This document shows, piece by piece, positions 29,189-36,882 of a DNA stretch of 64,000 nt. Made by a program: the position numbers and the translations under genes. The DNA lies in NCBI RefSeq assembly GCF_000017545.1, contig NC_009718.1, forward strand, positions 1,860,001 to 1,924,000. The letters are read 5' to 3'. The notes beneath the pieces are model-generated. The model was given only the letters and a program-made list of their open reading frames with translations. It had not been told where the DNA came from and searched no databases. The number at the start of each line of letters is the position of its first letter. The stretch's first letter is position 1. This stretch comes from Fervidobacterium nodosum Rt17-B1 (GTDB taxonomy: Bacteria > Thermotogota > Thermotogae > Thermotogales > Fervidobacteriaceae).

Positions 29189-29270
29189 AAATTTTCAAAT
29201 AACATTAAACACATATTTTGTTGATTTTCATATAAATAAGTGATAAACTAATTTATATGGAGGTGAGATT

Positions 29271-29540
29271 ATGAGAAAACGTGAAAGCCACAAAGAAGAA
29301 TATCAAAACATTACGCTTTCAATTCCTAAAAATCTTATTTTGCAAGTAAAGCATATAGCTGTTGAAAGAAATACATCAATTTCGGCTTTGGTTAAAGGTT
29401 TTTTAGAAGAGCTTGTAAAAAAAGAGAGTTTGTATCAAAAAGTTCAACAGAGAGCCCTTAAACTTTTGGAGAAAGGATTTGACTTAGGAACAGAAGGGAA
29501 CACATCTTGGAAGAGAGAGGATTTGCATGAAAGAGTATAA
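29271..29540 (+). CDS. Antitoxin of a VapBC-like pair, ribbon-helix-helix type
   Basis: 89 aa. A single beta strand (QNITLSIPKNLIL, about 12-24) followed by two helices (LQVKHIAVERN and SISALVKGFLEELVKKE) fits the ribbon-helix-helix DNA-binding fold. The C-terminal tail (about 55-89) would wrap the toxin. The ATG has GGAGGTG five bases before. It overlaps the PIN-domain gene by 14 bases, the usual layout of antitoxin before toxin with coupled translation. Such antitoxins normally repress their own promoter. No clear -35/-10 pair is seen immediately upstream. Confidence 0.8.
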   Translation: MRKRESHKEEYQNITLSIPKNLILQVKHIAVERNTSISALVKGFLEELVKKESLYQKVQQRALKLLEKGFDLGTEGNTSWKREDLHERV

Positions 29541-29967
29541 AGAAACAAAATATGAATTCGTTGATACTAACATTTTGGTATATGCGTACGATGAATCGGC
29601 CGGTCAAAAACATATTACAGCCAAGCGCATTTTAGAGAATTTATGGAAAAAAGGAAATGGAGCATTAAGTACTCAAGTTTTTCAAGAGTTTTTTGTTGTT
29701 GTGACAAAGAAAGTTAAAAATCCTTTAGATTACAACACCGCAGCTCAAATCATATCGGATTTAAGTTTTTGGAAGGTATACACAATAGAAGTTAGTGATA
29801 TTTTGGAAGCTATCAAAATTTCACAAAGATATAAAATTTCATTTTGGGACTCTTTGATAATTTGTAGTGCTAAAAATTTAGGATGTTCAATATTGTGGAG
29901 TGAGGATTTGAATTCAGGTCAATACTTTGGTAAGTTAAAAGTATTAAATCCTTTTTTACAGAGTTGA
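29527..29967 (+). CDS. PIN-domain ribonuclease toxin (VapC-like)
   Basis: 146 aa. The first acid is in FVDTNILVYAYD (D13), a conserved acid lies in VFQEFF (about residue 56), the third in ISFWDSLII (about 116), and the fourth in WSEDLNSG (about 135). This is the PIN nuclease active site of VapC toxins, which cut tRNA or rRNA when free of antitoxin. It follows the antitoxin with a 14-base overlap. The pair lies between two copies of the same 25-bp hairpin, which may mark how it entered. All catalytic acids are present, so it is probably active. Confidence 0.85.
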   Translation: MKEYKETKYEFVDTNILVYAYDESAGQKHITAKRILENLWKKGNGALSTQVFQEFFVVVTKKVKNPLDYNTAAQIISDLSFWKVYTIEVSDILEAIKISQRYKISFWDSLIICSAKNLGCSILWSEDLNSGQYFGKLKVLNPFLQS

Positions 29968-29982
29968 ACTTATAAAAAATAG

Positions 29983-30007
29983 CAAAAAAGCCCCCGTATG
30001 GGGGCTT
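29983..30007 (-). terminator. 25-bp hairpin, copy 2: terminator of the cold-shock gene
   Basis: Same 25 bases as 29164-29188. On the minus strand the 8-bp stem is followed by six T, 18 bases after the csp stop. Confidence 0.85.
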
Positions 30008-30024
30008 GATTATCCTCTTAGCTA

Positions 30025-30225
30025 TTATTTTACTAATTTAACGTTTGCTGCTTGAGGACCTTTTTGTCCGTTTTGGATGTCGAATTCGACTTTGTCGCCT
30101 TCTTTGAGTGTTTTAAAACCATCCATTTGAATGGCGCTGAAGTGAACAAAAACGTCTTGTCCGTTCTCTCCTGTGATGAATCCGTAACCCTTTGAAGAAT
30201 CAAACCACTTAACTGTACCTTTCAT
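30025..30225 (-). CDS. csp: Cold-shock family RNA chaperone
   Basis: The 66-aa single cold-shock domain carries both RNA-binding motifs, KGYGFITG (RNP1, about 13-20) and VFVHFSAI (RNP2, about 26-33). It binds single-stranded RNA/DNA and melts mRNA structure. The ATG follows AGGAGGC at normal distance. A TTGACT/TATAAT promoter gives a leader of about 60 bases. It is convergent with the toxin gene, and its terminator stands between the two. Confidence 0.95.
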   Translation of the reverse strand: MKGTVKWFDSSKGYGFITGENGQDVFVHFSAIQMDGFKTLKEGDKVEFDIQNGQKGPQAANVKLVK

Positions 30226-30292
30226 GTGTACTGCCTCCTAAAATCTTTTTTGCTTTTTTCACTTTGCTTTTCCCCTCGCAACGTGATGATTC

Positions 30293-30320
30293 ATTATACA
30301 CCTCTACGGAAAAAAGTCAA
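30293..30320 (-). promoter_or_regulatory. Promoter of the cold-shock gene
   Basis: Minus-strand TTGACT (30315-30320), 16-nt spacer, TATAAT (30293-30298). Confidence 0.65.
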
Positions 30321-30333
30321 TAGATTATTTTTG

Positions 30334-30342
30334 TGGTATAAT
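30334..30342 (+). promoter_or_regulatory. Extended -10 promoter of the DNA glycosylase gene
   Basis: TGGTATAAT. The position of its -35 coincides with that of the divergent csp promoter, so the two may compete for polymerase. Confidence 0.5.
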
Positions 30343-30384
30343 CTTTTTGGCTAAATTAATAACTAAGTATGCGGGGGAAGGACT

Positions 30385-31062
30385 GTGGAGAATTTGGAAA
30401 ATAAAAAAATAGCTTTTCAGAATTTTTATTCCATCCTAAAGGGAATTCACGGATCTTTGGGGAAATGGTGGCCTGGAGAACGTGAAGAAATAATTGTATC
30501 TGCTGTTCTTACTCAGAATACGAATTGGAAGAACGTCGAAAGGGCTTTAAATAATATAAAAGAAGTGTGTTCAGGTGATATATTAATTTGTTTACACAAC
30601 CTTCCAGATGAGCAGTTAACTAATTTAATACGCCCTGCGGGGTTTTACAATATAAAGGCTAAAAGGTTGAGACAATTATTAAATTGGCTTGAAAATTACG
30701 AATTTAAATTAGACAAAATCGCTGGGAAAGATGCCTTTGAATTGAGAAAAGAATTACTGGAAATTAACGGAATAGGCAAAGAAACTGCCGATTCAATAAT
30801 TCTTTATGCATTTGAAAAGCCTATATTTGTTATAGACGCTTATACAAAAAGATTACTCAAACGGATTTTTGGTATAGAATTTAACGATTACGATGAATAC
30901 AGAGAATTTTTCGAGGATAATTATGAAAAGACCGTGGAGCTCTATCAAGAGTTCCACGGCCTTATTGTTGAACACGCTAAATTATACTGCACAAGTAAAC
31001 CAAAATGCGATATTTGCCCAATTGATTTTTGCTTGTTTAACCGCCAAGATAAGCCTTTCTAA
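30385..31062 (+). CDS. Helix-hairpin-helix DNA base-excision glycosylase, MagIII-like
   Basis: 225 aa, GTG start. The HhH-GPD core is clear: SAVLTQNTNWKNVERAL, the hairpin EINGIGKETADSIILYA, the catalytic Asp in VIDAYTKRLLKR, and the iron-sulfur cluster CxxxxxxCxxCxxxxC near the end. At the position of the endonuclease III catalytic Lys (GVGRKTA in E. coli) there is Glu (GIGKETA). It should therefore be a monofunctional glycosylase such as the 3-methyladenine enzyme MagIII, not an AP lyase. The last eight or so codons overlap a decayed livF end on the other strand, so the C-terminus may have been altered by that junction. Confidence 0.85.
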   Translation: MENLENKKIAFQNFYSILKGIHGSLGKWWPGEREEIIVSAVLTQNTNWKNVERALNNIKEVCSGDILICLHNLPDEQLTNLIRPAGFYNIKAKRLRQLLNWLENYEFKLDKIAGKDAFELRKELLEINGIGKETADSIILYAFEKPIFVIDAYTKRLLKRIFGIEFNDYDEYREFFEDNYEKTVELYQEFHGLIVEHAKLYCTSKPKCDICPIDFCLFNRQDKPF

Positions 31063-31129
31063 CGCGTTCGTCTTCCAAAAGGTCTTTTCCTGTGCCTTCA
31101 AGTACGATTCTACCGGTTTCAAGTACGTA
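31037..31129 (-). pseudogene. Relic of the C-terminus of a LivF-type ABC ATPase
   Basis: Read on the minus strand, this stretch encodes YVLETGRIVLEGTGKDLL then EDERVRKAYLGG and a stop. That is the characteristic end of LivF, an ATPase of branched-chain amino-acid ABC transporters. Nothing upstream in frame resembles Walker or signature motifs, and no other liv gene is near, so only about 30 codons survive. Its stop lies inside the 3' end of the glycosylase gene. I infer that a deletion removed a liv operon here. Confidence 0.75.
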
Positions 31130-31352
31130 ATCAGGGAAAATTTTTGTATGAAAATCAAGGTTTAACATATTTTTCTAAACATTGCTCTGATACTTATTTT
31201 TCCATTTTTGAAATTCTGATAATTCACATTTTTTAAAATTGGCAAAAATGCTAGCCTGTTATGGGAAAAAGGATATTTATATGTGAAATGTTTTCAGTTG
31301 AGAATTGATATAATGCTTCTTTTAAAAAATATTAAAGATTGTAAAGAAAAAC
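31130..31352. other. Intergenic remnant with an isolated promoter-like box
   Basis: No gene seen. A plus-strand TGATATAAT (31306-31314) lies about 40 bases before the hairpin at 31353-31382, so a short transcript of about 60 bases is conceivable. No good -35. It may equally be a leftover from the lost liv locus. Confidence 0.3.
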
Positions 31353-31382
31353 AAAAGCCCTCATTGGATAATGAGGGCTTTT
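31353..31382 (-). terminator. Terminator of the mbx/rubrerythrin operon
   Basis: 13-bp stem (31353-31365 with 31370-31382), 4-nt loop, T-rich after the stem on the minus strand. Confidence 0.85.
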
Positions 31383-31409
31383 GCTGTGGTTTTTCTAGCT
31401 AAGTTGGTT

Positions 31410-31895
31410 TTAAAATGGGTAAAATCCTAAATCAAGGTGATTTTTCTCGATTATATAATTCATCTGCTCTTCGATGATTTTTTTATGACCTTCTTCCCAC
31501 TTGGCTAGTATCTCAAGTATTTCTTTTACTTTTTCGTTTTTCTCATTTTGTGCGGCTTTTGCGTAAAATTCCATGAAATCTTTTTCAATCAAATACGCCA
31601 TTCTCAATACCGAAAGGTCAGCTATATCGTCTTCTTGTGATGTATCAGAAACTTTTTGGGATTCGTATCTTTCGTTGAAGAATTTTGTATCTTGCGATGG
31701 TATTTTTTCTATCTCTCGTCCTTCCTCCAAATTTTTCATTAATCCTCTAATGAATTCCGTGTGTTCTTTTTCCATATTTGCAAGGTATTCAAATATTTCC
31801 GTTATCGCTTTGCTTTTTACTTCTGTTGCTTTGCTTTTGTAGAATTTGTAACCTTCTATTTCGAAACTTTCGGCTAACTTTAGGACATCGTACAT
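31410..31895 (-). CDS. Rubrerythrin-like ferritin-fold di-iron protein
   Basis: The 161-aa four-helix protein has the paired iron-binding motifs: ESFEIEGYKFY (about 9-19), MEKEHTEF (about 41-48), LIEKDFMEFYAKAA and WEEGHKKI in the second half. That is the E...ExxH pattern, twice. It lacks the C-terminal rubredoxin domain of classical rubrerythrins. Such proteins reduce peroxide or store/handle iron in anaerobes. The gene lies 30 bases after the last mbx gene and before the terminator, so it is probably cotranscribed with the complex. I infer a role in protecting iron-sulfur enzymes, which the sequence does not prove. Confidence 0.8.
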   Translation of the reverse strand: MYDVLKLAESFEIEGYKFYKSKATEVKSKAITEIFEYLANMEKEHTEFIRGLMKNLEEGREIEKIPSQDTKFFNERYESQKVSDTSQEDDIADLSVLRMAYLIEKDFMEFYAKAAQNEKNEKVKEILEILAKWEEGHKKIIEEQMNYIIEKNHLDLGFYPF

Positions 31896-31925
31896 ATTCT
31901 CCCCCCTTTTTTAACACTGTAATTT

Positions 31926-33773
31926 TTATTGGTTACTTAGGTACTGATCTATACCTCTTGCAGCCCAATAACCATCCGCTACTGCATGGATTATATCTGG
32001 ACCGTTGACGATATCTCCACCAGCAAATAACCAAGGTATCTGCGTTTGTCTTAAATTATTTGTGAGAATCCTTGGACCAACAAATTGGAGTTTTGATTTC
32101 CATTCTTCTGGCAAGAATGAGTAATCTGGCGCTTGCCCGATAGCTTCTATTATCATATCGCCGTCGTAGTAACAAATTTCTGTTTCATCAAATTTTGGGT
32201 TGAATTTTCTATTTTCGTCGAATACTTCAGTACATTTTACGCACTTAATTCCCTTGATTTTATCTTCGTTAGGATAAAAAACAACTTCACGTGGACCCCA
32301 ACCCGGATATATCTTCACGCCTTCTTCTTGCGCTTCTTCGATTTCTTCCATATCCGCAGGCATTTCGTCAAATGTTCTTTCAAGACAAGTTACAGTGACG
32401 TTTACTTCTCCGTATTTCATCTTCTGTAATCTTGCCAAGCTTCTTGCTATATCCATTGCCACATTTCCACCACCAATTACAACAACGCGCCTTGCGATTT
32501 TTGGTTCTGGTCCTTCGCCACGTAGATAATCTCTGATTTCCCTTAACAATGGTAATGCTTGGACTACGTTAGGATGGTCGGAACCTGGCATCCTTGTTGA
32601 CCTACCTAAAGTAAGACCTGTTGATACGAAAATCGCATCGTACTTTTGTCTAAATTCTTCGAAGGGTATATCTTTTCCAACGGTTACTCCTGTGTAAATT
32701 CTAACACCAAGTGCTTCAATGAATGCGATATCTTTATCAAGAGCTTCATCTGGCAGTCTGTATCTTGGAATACCGTATCTCATAACACCACCGGGGCGAT
32801 TGAGCGATTCGTAAATGTCAACTTCGTAACCCATTGTTGCAAGAAAGTACGCTGCGGATAAACCAGCAGGACCGCTACCAATAATCCCAACCTTTTTGTT
32901 CTTCTTGGGTGATTCAAATTTGACAATTTCACTCCATTGATTTGCTGGAACATTATCAACGATGTACCTTTTCAACCATCTAATTGCTATAGCTTCTCCA
33001 CGATGTGAAATGGCACAGACTTCCTCACATCTATGTGTACATACCCTACCACATACACCTGATAGCGGGTTAGCGCCAAAGTTATTTTGCTCTTCAACAC
33101 CTTTCAAAAGCCACTTTAGTGCATCTTTCAAATCATCTTTCCATATAGATTTTATGTATTGTGGTATCTGCATGTGTTCAGGACATCTATCAACACATAT
33201 AGCGCATTCAACACACCTTGCCGCTTCCTTAATTGCTTCTTCTTTACTGTACGCTTTAACAAATTCGACAAATGAATCAACTCTTTCTTCAGCTGGCATG
33301 TGCTCAGGTACAACTCTGTCTAAATCAAGTAAGTCGTTTGTATCTTCTCTTGTCCAACCTATCTTGATTTCTGATGGTTCCTTCTTGAGTATTCCTTTTT
33401 CAGTTGGAGCATAGTAAAAATCTTCTGGATTTGGTGATACGAATATGTATTCTCTGGTCATTTGTAATGAGCCTGTTGTACATATATCAACGCACATTGC
33501 ACAGAAGCTACATCTTCCGTAATCAATAGCTGGTCTTTGTGGTTTCATACCGTACTCTTGCTTCATATCTGGGACTTCAACCATTGTTATTGCATCGGTT
33601 GGACATATTTTCGCACAAGTACCACAACCGATACATTTATTCCAATCATTTATGTGAAATCCCCTGTATCTCTCTGCGGCTTCTCTTTTTTCCTTTGGGA
33701 CTCTTATTGTTACTGGCTTTTCAAACAAATTTTTCCATGCTATCAAAGGAGCGAAAAAACTCTTTTCAGCCAT
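31926..33773 (-). CDS. MbxN/NuoI-like ferredoxin domain fused to an NfnL/GltD-type NAD(P)H flavoprotein
   Basis: 615 aa; ATG 33773 is chosen because GGGAGGTG lies five bases before. Residues 1 to about 130 resemble the NuoI/MbxN subunit, with LFEKPVTIRVP and two [4Fe-4S] sites (CIGCGTCAKICP, CSFCAMCVDIC). Residues about 180-280 hold the GltD-type iron-sulfur domain (CVECAICVDRCP, CGRVCTHRCEEVC). The rest is the FAD domain (IIGSGPAGLSAA, about 299) and the NAD(P)H domain (VVIGGGNVAMDIARSL, about 435). The second part is close to NfnL and the small subunit of glutamate synthase. I infer that it docks on the Mbx complex and links it to NAD(P)H and ferredoxin. Confidence 0.85.
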   Translation of the reverse strand: MAEKSFFAPLIAWKNLFEKPVTIRVPKEKREAAERYRGFHINDWNKCIGCGTCAKICPTDAITMVEVPDMKQEYGMKPQRPAIDYGRCSFCAMCVDICTTGSLQMTREYIFVSPNPEDFYYAPTEKGILKKEPSEIKIGWTREDTNDLLDLDRVVPEHMPAEERVDSFVEFVKAYSKEEAIKEAARCVECAICVDRCPEHMQIPQYIKSIWKDDLKDALKWLLKGVEEQNNFGANPLSGVCGRVCTHRCEEVCAISHRGEAIAIRWLKRYIVDNVPANQWSEIVKFESPKKNKKVGIIGSGPAGLSAAYFLATMGYEVDIYESLNRPGGVMRYGIPRYRLPDEALDKDIAFIEALGVRIYTGVTVGKDIPFEEFRQKYDAIFVSTGLTLGRSTRMPGSDHPNVVQALPLLREIRDYLRGEGPEPKIARRVVVIGGGNVAMDIARSLARLQKMKYGEVNVTVTCLERTFDEMPADMEEIEEAQEEGVKIYPGWGPREVVFYPNEDKIKGIKCVKCTEVFDENRKFNPKFDETEICYYDGDMIIEAIGQAPDYSFLPEEWKSKLQFVGPRILTNNLRQTQIPWLFAGGDIVNGPDIIHAVADGYWAARGIDQYLSNQ

Positions 33774-33790
33774 TTGAACACCTCCCAACT

Positions 33791-34894
33791 TTACCTATCG
33801 ATTTCTGGAGCGCAGACGCCCATTGTGTCAAGCCAAATTGGAACATCATCGATTCTTGTACCTGGTAAGAAGTGTTCAACACCGTAAAGCCCTTGAGGAT
33901 ACGAAGCACCACGCACCGCTACTCTGTACGGTGTTTCTCCACCATCTGATACAACAAGATAACCATACTCACCACGAGTAGATTCTACACGTGCGTATGC
34001 CATACCTTTTGGTACTCTTATCCTTAAACCGTTGCCATCGGATATTCTCACATTAACAGGTCCGGTAGGCATCTTCTCGAGGATTTGCCTTATAATCCTT
34101 ATACTCTGTCTGATTTCCTTTGGTTTCAAGCTTATTCTTGCGTAAGCGTCTCCTTCTGTTGCTGTTGGGATATCAAATTCAACTTTATCGTAGAATAGAT
34201 ACGGATCAACTTTCCTTATATCGTAAGGTACACCAGTTGCTCTAAGACCTATACCTGTAACACCGATTTTGAGACATGTTTCTGTATCTATCTTTGCTAT
34301 ACCTTTGAGCCTTGTATGGAGTATTCTATTTTTCAATATGAACGTTTCGTATTCAGGTAATTTTTCTTCTATGTAATCCATAAGTTTTCTGATTTTATCT
34401 TCCAATCCTGGTGTCAAATCTTTTCTAACACCACCAGGTATTATGTACATGTGGTATATCCTTGCTCCAGTCAATTCTTCGAATATATCGAGCACCCTGT
34501 CCCTATCACTAACAGACCAGAACATGCTTGTGTACATACCAAGTGCTCCACCAATTCCTCCAAAACTCCACAGGTGATTTGCAATTCTTGCCAATTCTAA
34601 GACAAGCATCCTTATCCATTGCGCACGTTCAGGTACCTCAACTTTTGCAATCTTTTCTATTGCCATAGCGTAACATGCTTCGTTTATATCAGGTTCAGGA
34701 ACACAAATTCTCGGTATAAGCGCTAAATTTTGATACCAGAGTCTTCTTTCCATAAGTTTTTCAAAACCTCTGTGCAAAAAGCCTGGAAGAGGTCTTGCCT
34801 TTACAACTATATCTCCTTCAACGTACATGTGTACGCTGAAATTACCGTGCATTCCAGGGTGGTTAGGTCCAAAGAATAGTTTTACTTCACCCAT
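33791..34894 (-). CDS. mbxL: Mbx complex large subunit (NuoD/MbhL family) with altered Ni site
   Basis: The 367-aa protein belongs to the [NiFe]-hydrogenase large subunit/NuoD superfamily (FFGPNHPGMHGNFS, LPGFLHRGFEKLMERR). In hydrogenases two CxxC motifs hold nickel. Here the first is C64-V-P-E67 and the last, at the C-terminus, is C361-A-P-E364, so each second Cys is Glu. A [NiFe] centre of hydrogenase type is not expected. This is the mark of Mbx-type complexes, of which the archaeal one reduces sulfane sulfur. The gene overlaps mbxK by eight bases. The protein ends at that motif (EIDR), as in NuoD, with no maturation extension. Confidence 0.9.
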   Translation of the reverse strand: MGEVKLFFGPNHPGMHGNFSVHMYVEGDIVVKARPLPGFLHRGFEKLMERRLWYQNLALIPRICVPEPDINEACYAMAIEKIAKVEVPERAQWIRMLVLELARIANHLWSFGGIGGALGMYTSMFWSVSDRDRVLDIFEELTGARIYHMYIIPGGVRKDLTPGLEDKIRKLMDYIEEKLPEYETFILKNRILHTRLKGIAKIDTETCLKIGVTGIGLRATGVPYDIRKVDPYLFYDKVEFDIPTATEGDAYARISLKPKEIRQSIRIIRQILEKMPTGPVNVRISDGNGLRIRVPKGMAYARVESTRGEYGYLVVSDGGETPYRVAVRGASYPQGLYGVEHFLPGTRIDDVPIWLDTMGVCAPEIDR

Positions 34895-35450
34895 TTAACT
34901 CGCCCCCTGTTTGTTTTTCAATATCAGCTCTGATAATCTTTGCTTCGTGTATGACATCTTTTTCGTATTCTCTATCTGGATAATGCTCTTTTGAGTATTT
35001 CAATGGGTCGAAATCTTTTCTCAAAGGTGGTAAGTCGTTCCATACTTCTAATATCATCGGTTTTTTGCAGTTTTCGTTACCTTCAAATTCGACACCAAAG
35101 AACTCATGAACATCTCTTTCATACCATTCTGCTGTTGGCCACATATCTTTTACTGTTGTGAATACAGGGTTATCCCTATCTATGAACGTTGATACAAGGA
35201 ATGTGACGCCATTCGACCAGTTCATGAGTATGTATACCAACTCAAATTTCTTTTGTTCTATCCAGTCAACGCATGTGAGAATAGATAAATGTGAATAACC
35301 TTGTGATTTCAGATGCGTAAGTAATGGTATAGTCTTTTCTGGTTGAGATATTATTTTGTATTGTCTTGTGTCGATTTGTAATATTTCAACACCGTAAGCA
35401 TTTTTAATACTTTCAAGTATTTCTTGAACATTATTCATGGAATTCGTCAT
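34887..35450 (-). CDS. mbxK: Mbx complex NuoC/MbhK-like subunit
   Basis: 187 aa. The hallmark of the 30-kDa NuoC family is present: DRDNPVFTTVKDMWPTAEWYERDVHEFFGVEFEGN, then LRKDFDP. It belongs to the hydrophilic arm next to the large subunit. I prefer ATG 35450, which has GAGGTG seven bases before; TTG 35456 and ATG 35438 are alternatives. It overlaps mbxJ by 20 bases and mbxL by eight, in keeping with tight coupling of the operon. Confidence 0.9.
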   Translation of the reverse strand: MTNSMNNVQEILESIKNAYGVEILQIDTRQYKIISQPEKTIPLLTHLKSQGYSHLSILTCVDWIEQKKFELVYILMNWSNGVTFLVSTFIDRDNPVFTTVKDMWPTAEWYERDVHEFFGVEFEGNENCKKPMILEVWNDLPPLRKDFDPLKYSKEHYPDREYEKDVIHEAKIIRADIEKQTGGELNG

Positions 35451-35976
35451 GTACAATCACCTCACCGAGACTCCTTATTTGGTTCTGCTTGTACCATTCG
35501 TAATTTTCTTTGTATCTCTTCCAGCCATTTGCTTCGCCTTTTCTAATCATCTCCATCAATTGGTTGAATGCGTTGAGTATCGCTTCAGGTCTTGGCATAC
35601 AACCTGCAATGTACAAGTCAACTGGAATGTAATAATCGAGCCTATTTATCGTTGAGTAGGAGTCGTAGTATATACCACCGTTGATTGTACATGAACCAAA
35701 ACCGATGACGTATTTTGGGTCAGCCATTTTTTCGTATGTGTATATAACTCTCCTGAGTGTCTTTGCACTTAGGTAACCAGTGATTAAAAAGATATCGGCT
35801 TGTCTTGGTGTTGCCATTGGCCCCATACCTAATCGTTCCATATCAAATCTCGAAGTCATTGATGGTGGAAGTTCTACTGCACCGCAACCTGTACAGTAAT
35901 GCAACATCCACATTGAACGACTTCTGAGTTGGTCTGCTATCTTCTCCCAAACACTTCTTTCGTCTATCTTTGACAT
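35431..35976 (-). CDS. mbxJ: Mbx complex NuoB/MbhJ-like iron-sulfur subunit
   Basis: 181 aa. Cysteines for the proximal [4Fe-4S] cluster are in place: C28TGC31 (HYCTGCGAVELPPS), GFGSC (about 93-97), and AGCMPRPEA (about 127). This is the NuoB/hydrogenase small-subunit-like pattern. It passes electrons between the ferredoxin-like subunit and the site at the large-subunit interface. The ATG has GGAGGTG six bases before. It stands between the proton-channel-like NuoH homologue and the NuoC homologue, as in Mbh and Mbx clusters. Confidence 0.93.
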   Translation of the reverse strand: MSKIDERSVWEKIADQLRSRSMWMLHYCTGCGAVELPPSMTSRFDMERLGMGPMATPRQADIFLITGYLSAKTLRRVIYTYEKMADPKYVIGFGSCTINGGIYYDSYSTINRLDYYIPVDLYIAGCMPRPEAILNAFNQLMEMIRKGEANGWKRYKENYEWYKQNQIRSLGEVIVHDEFHE

Positions 35977-36004
35977 TCATTACACCTCCCGACTTGTTGA
36001 TGTT

Positions 36005-36880
36005 TCATTTTAGATTAACTACGATAAATGCTTGGACAAATGCCAAAATTATAGGTACAGTCCAGTAGAATGCAACTGCTTGCTCTATTCTAAAGCGTGG
36101 TAACACCGAGGATATCATAACTGCCAGAATCCAAACGATTAAATACTTCAAAAGGAACACAAAGTACGTTCCGCCACCAAGGAAGAAATCAACAAAGAGA
36201 CTGATTTCAACAAATTCCATGAATGAGTTCATGAGCATGAGAAGTCCCATGTATTTCGCTGAAAGTTCAACCATCGGACCTGACGCGATTTCCGATGGAG
36301 CGATTGGTGCTTCGAATGGTTCTTTGCCAAGCATGCCTTGGAGTGAAATAAACGCTACTAACGCACCAATTGGGAATTTGAAAAGGTTCCATCCATCAGC
36401 TTGAGCTTGTATTATCGCAGTTATATTCGATGTTCTGTAGAAATACAAAAGTGAAGTTATTGTTATTAAGTAAGGTACTTCGTATCCAAGCATTAGCGTA
36501 AGTGCCCTTGCGACACCTATGGAAGCCCATGGATTGCCTGTACCGACCATACCCATAGCCATACCCAGCGCACCTACTGTGAATAAGTAGACTATGACGA
36601 AGAAGTTATCAAGCCCCGGAAATGCGACGAGATTTCCAAGTGGTACAAAGGAGAGTGTAGCGATGACTCCACCGAGAGCCATTAAAACACCGAAATCAAA
36701 TATCCAACCGTGTGTCCAGCCATGTTTTGTGAGTGTTTTGAACAAATCTATGAAATTTTGATACCATGGTGGTCCATATCTTTTTTGAATTCTTGCTGTG
36801 ACTTTTCTACCTATACCTTCGAATGTGATTCCAAAGAAAAATGCTGTTAATAAAACTCCGGCAACTCTAAGTGCTGTCAT
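36005..36880 (-). CDS. mbxM: Mbx complex NuoH/MbhM-like membrane subunit
   Basis: The 291-aa protein has about eight hydrophobic helices. Conserved NuoH-type segments are RIQKRYGPPWYQNFIDLFKTLTKHG (loop toward the hydrophilic arm) and EAPIAPSEIASGPMVELSAKYMGLL. NuoH-like subunits join the peripheral arm to the ion-pumping antiporter-like part. The start is taken at ATG 36880 with GAGGTGG five bases before; GTG 36898 is inside the previous gene. It begins two bases after the stop of the preceding antiporter-like gene. Confidence 0.92.
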   Translation of the reverse strand: MTALRVAGVLLTAFFFGITFEGIGRKVTARIQKRYGPPWYQNFIDLFKTLTKHGWTHGWIFDFGVLMALGGVIATLSFVPLGNLVAFPGLDNFFVIVYLFTVGALGMAMGMVGTGNPWASIGVARALTLMLGYEVPYLITITSLLYFYRTSNITAIIQAQADGWNLFKFPIGALVAFISLQGMLGKEPFEAPIAPSEIASGPMVELSAKYMGLLMLMNSFMEFVEISLFVDFFLGGGTYFVFLLKYLIVWILAVMISSVLPRFRIEQAVAFYWTVPIILAFVQAFIVVNLK

Positions 36881-36882
36881 GG

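Noticed and set aside
29164-30007. Insertion sequence around the toxin-antitoxin pair
   Set aside because: No transposase or terminal inverted repeats; only the duplicated hairpin is seen.
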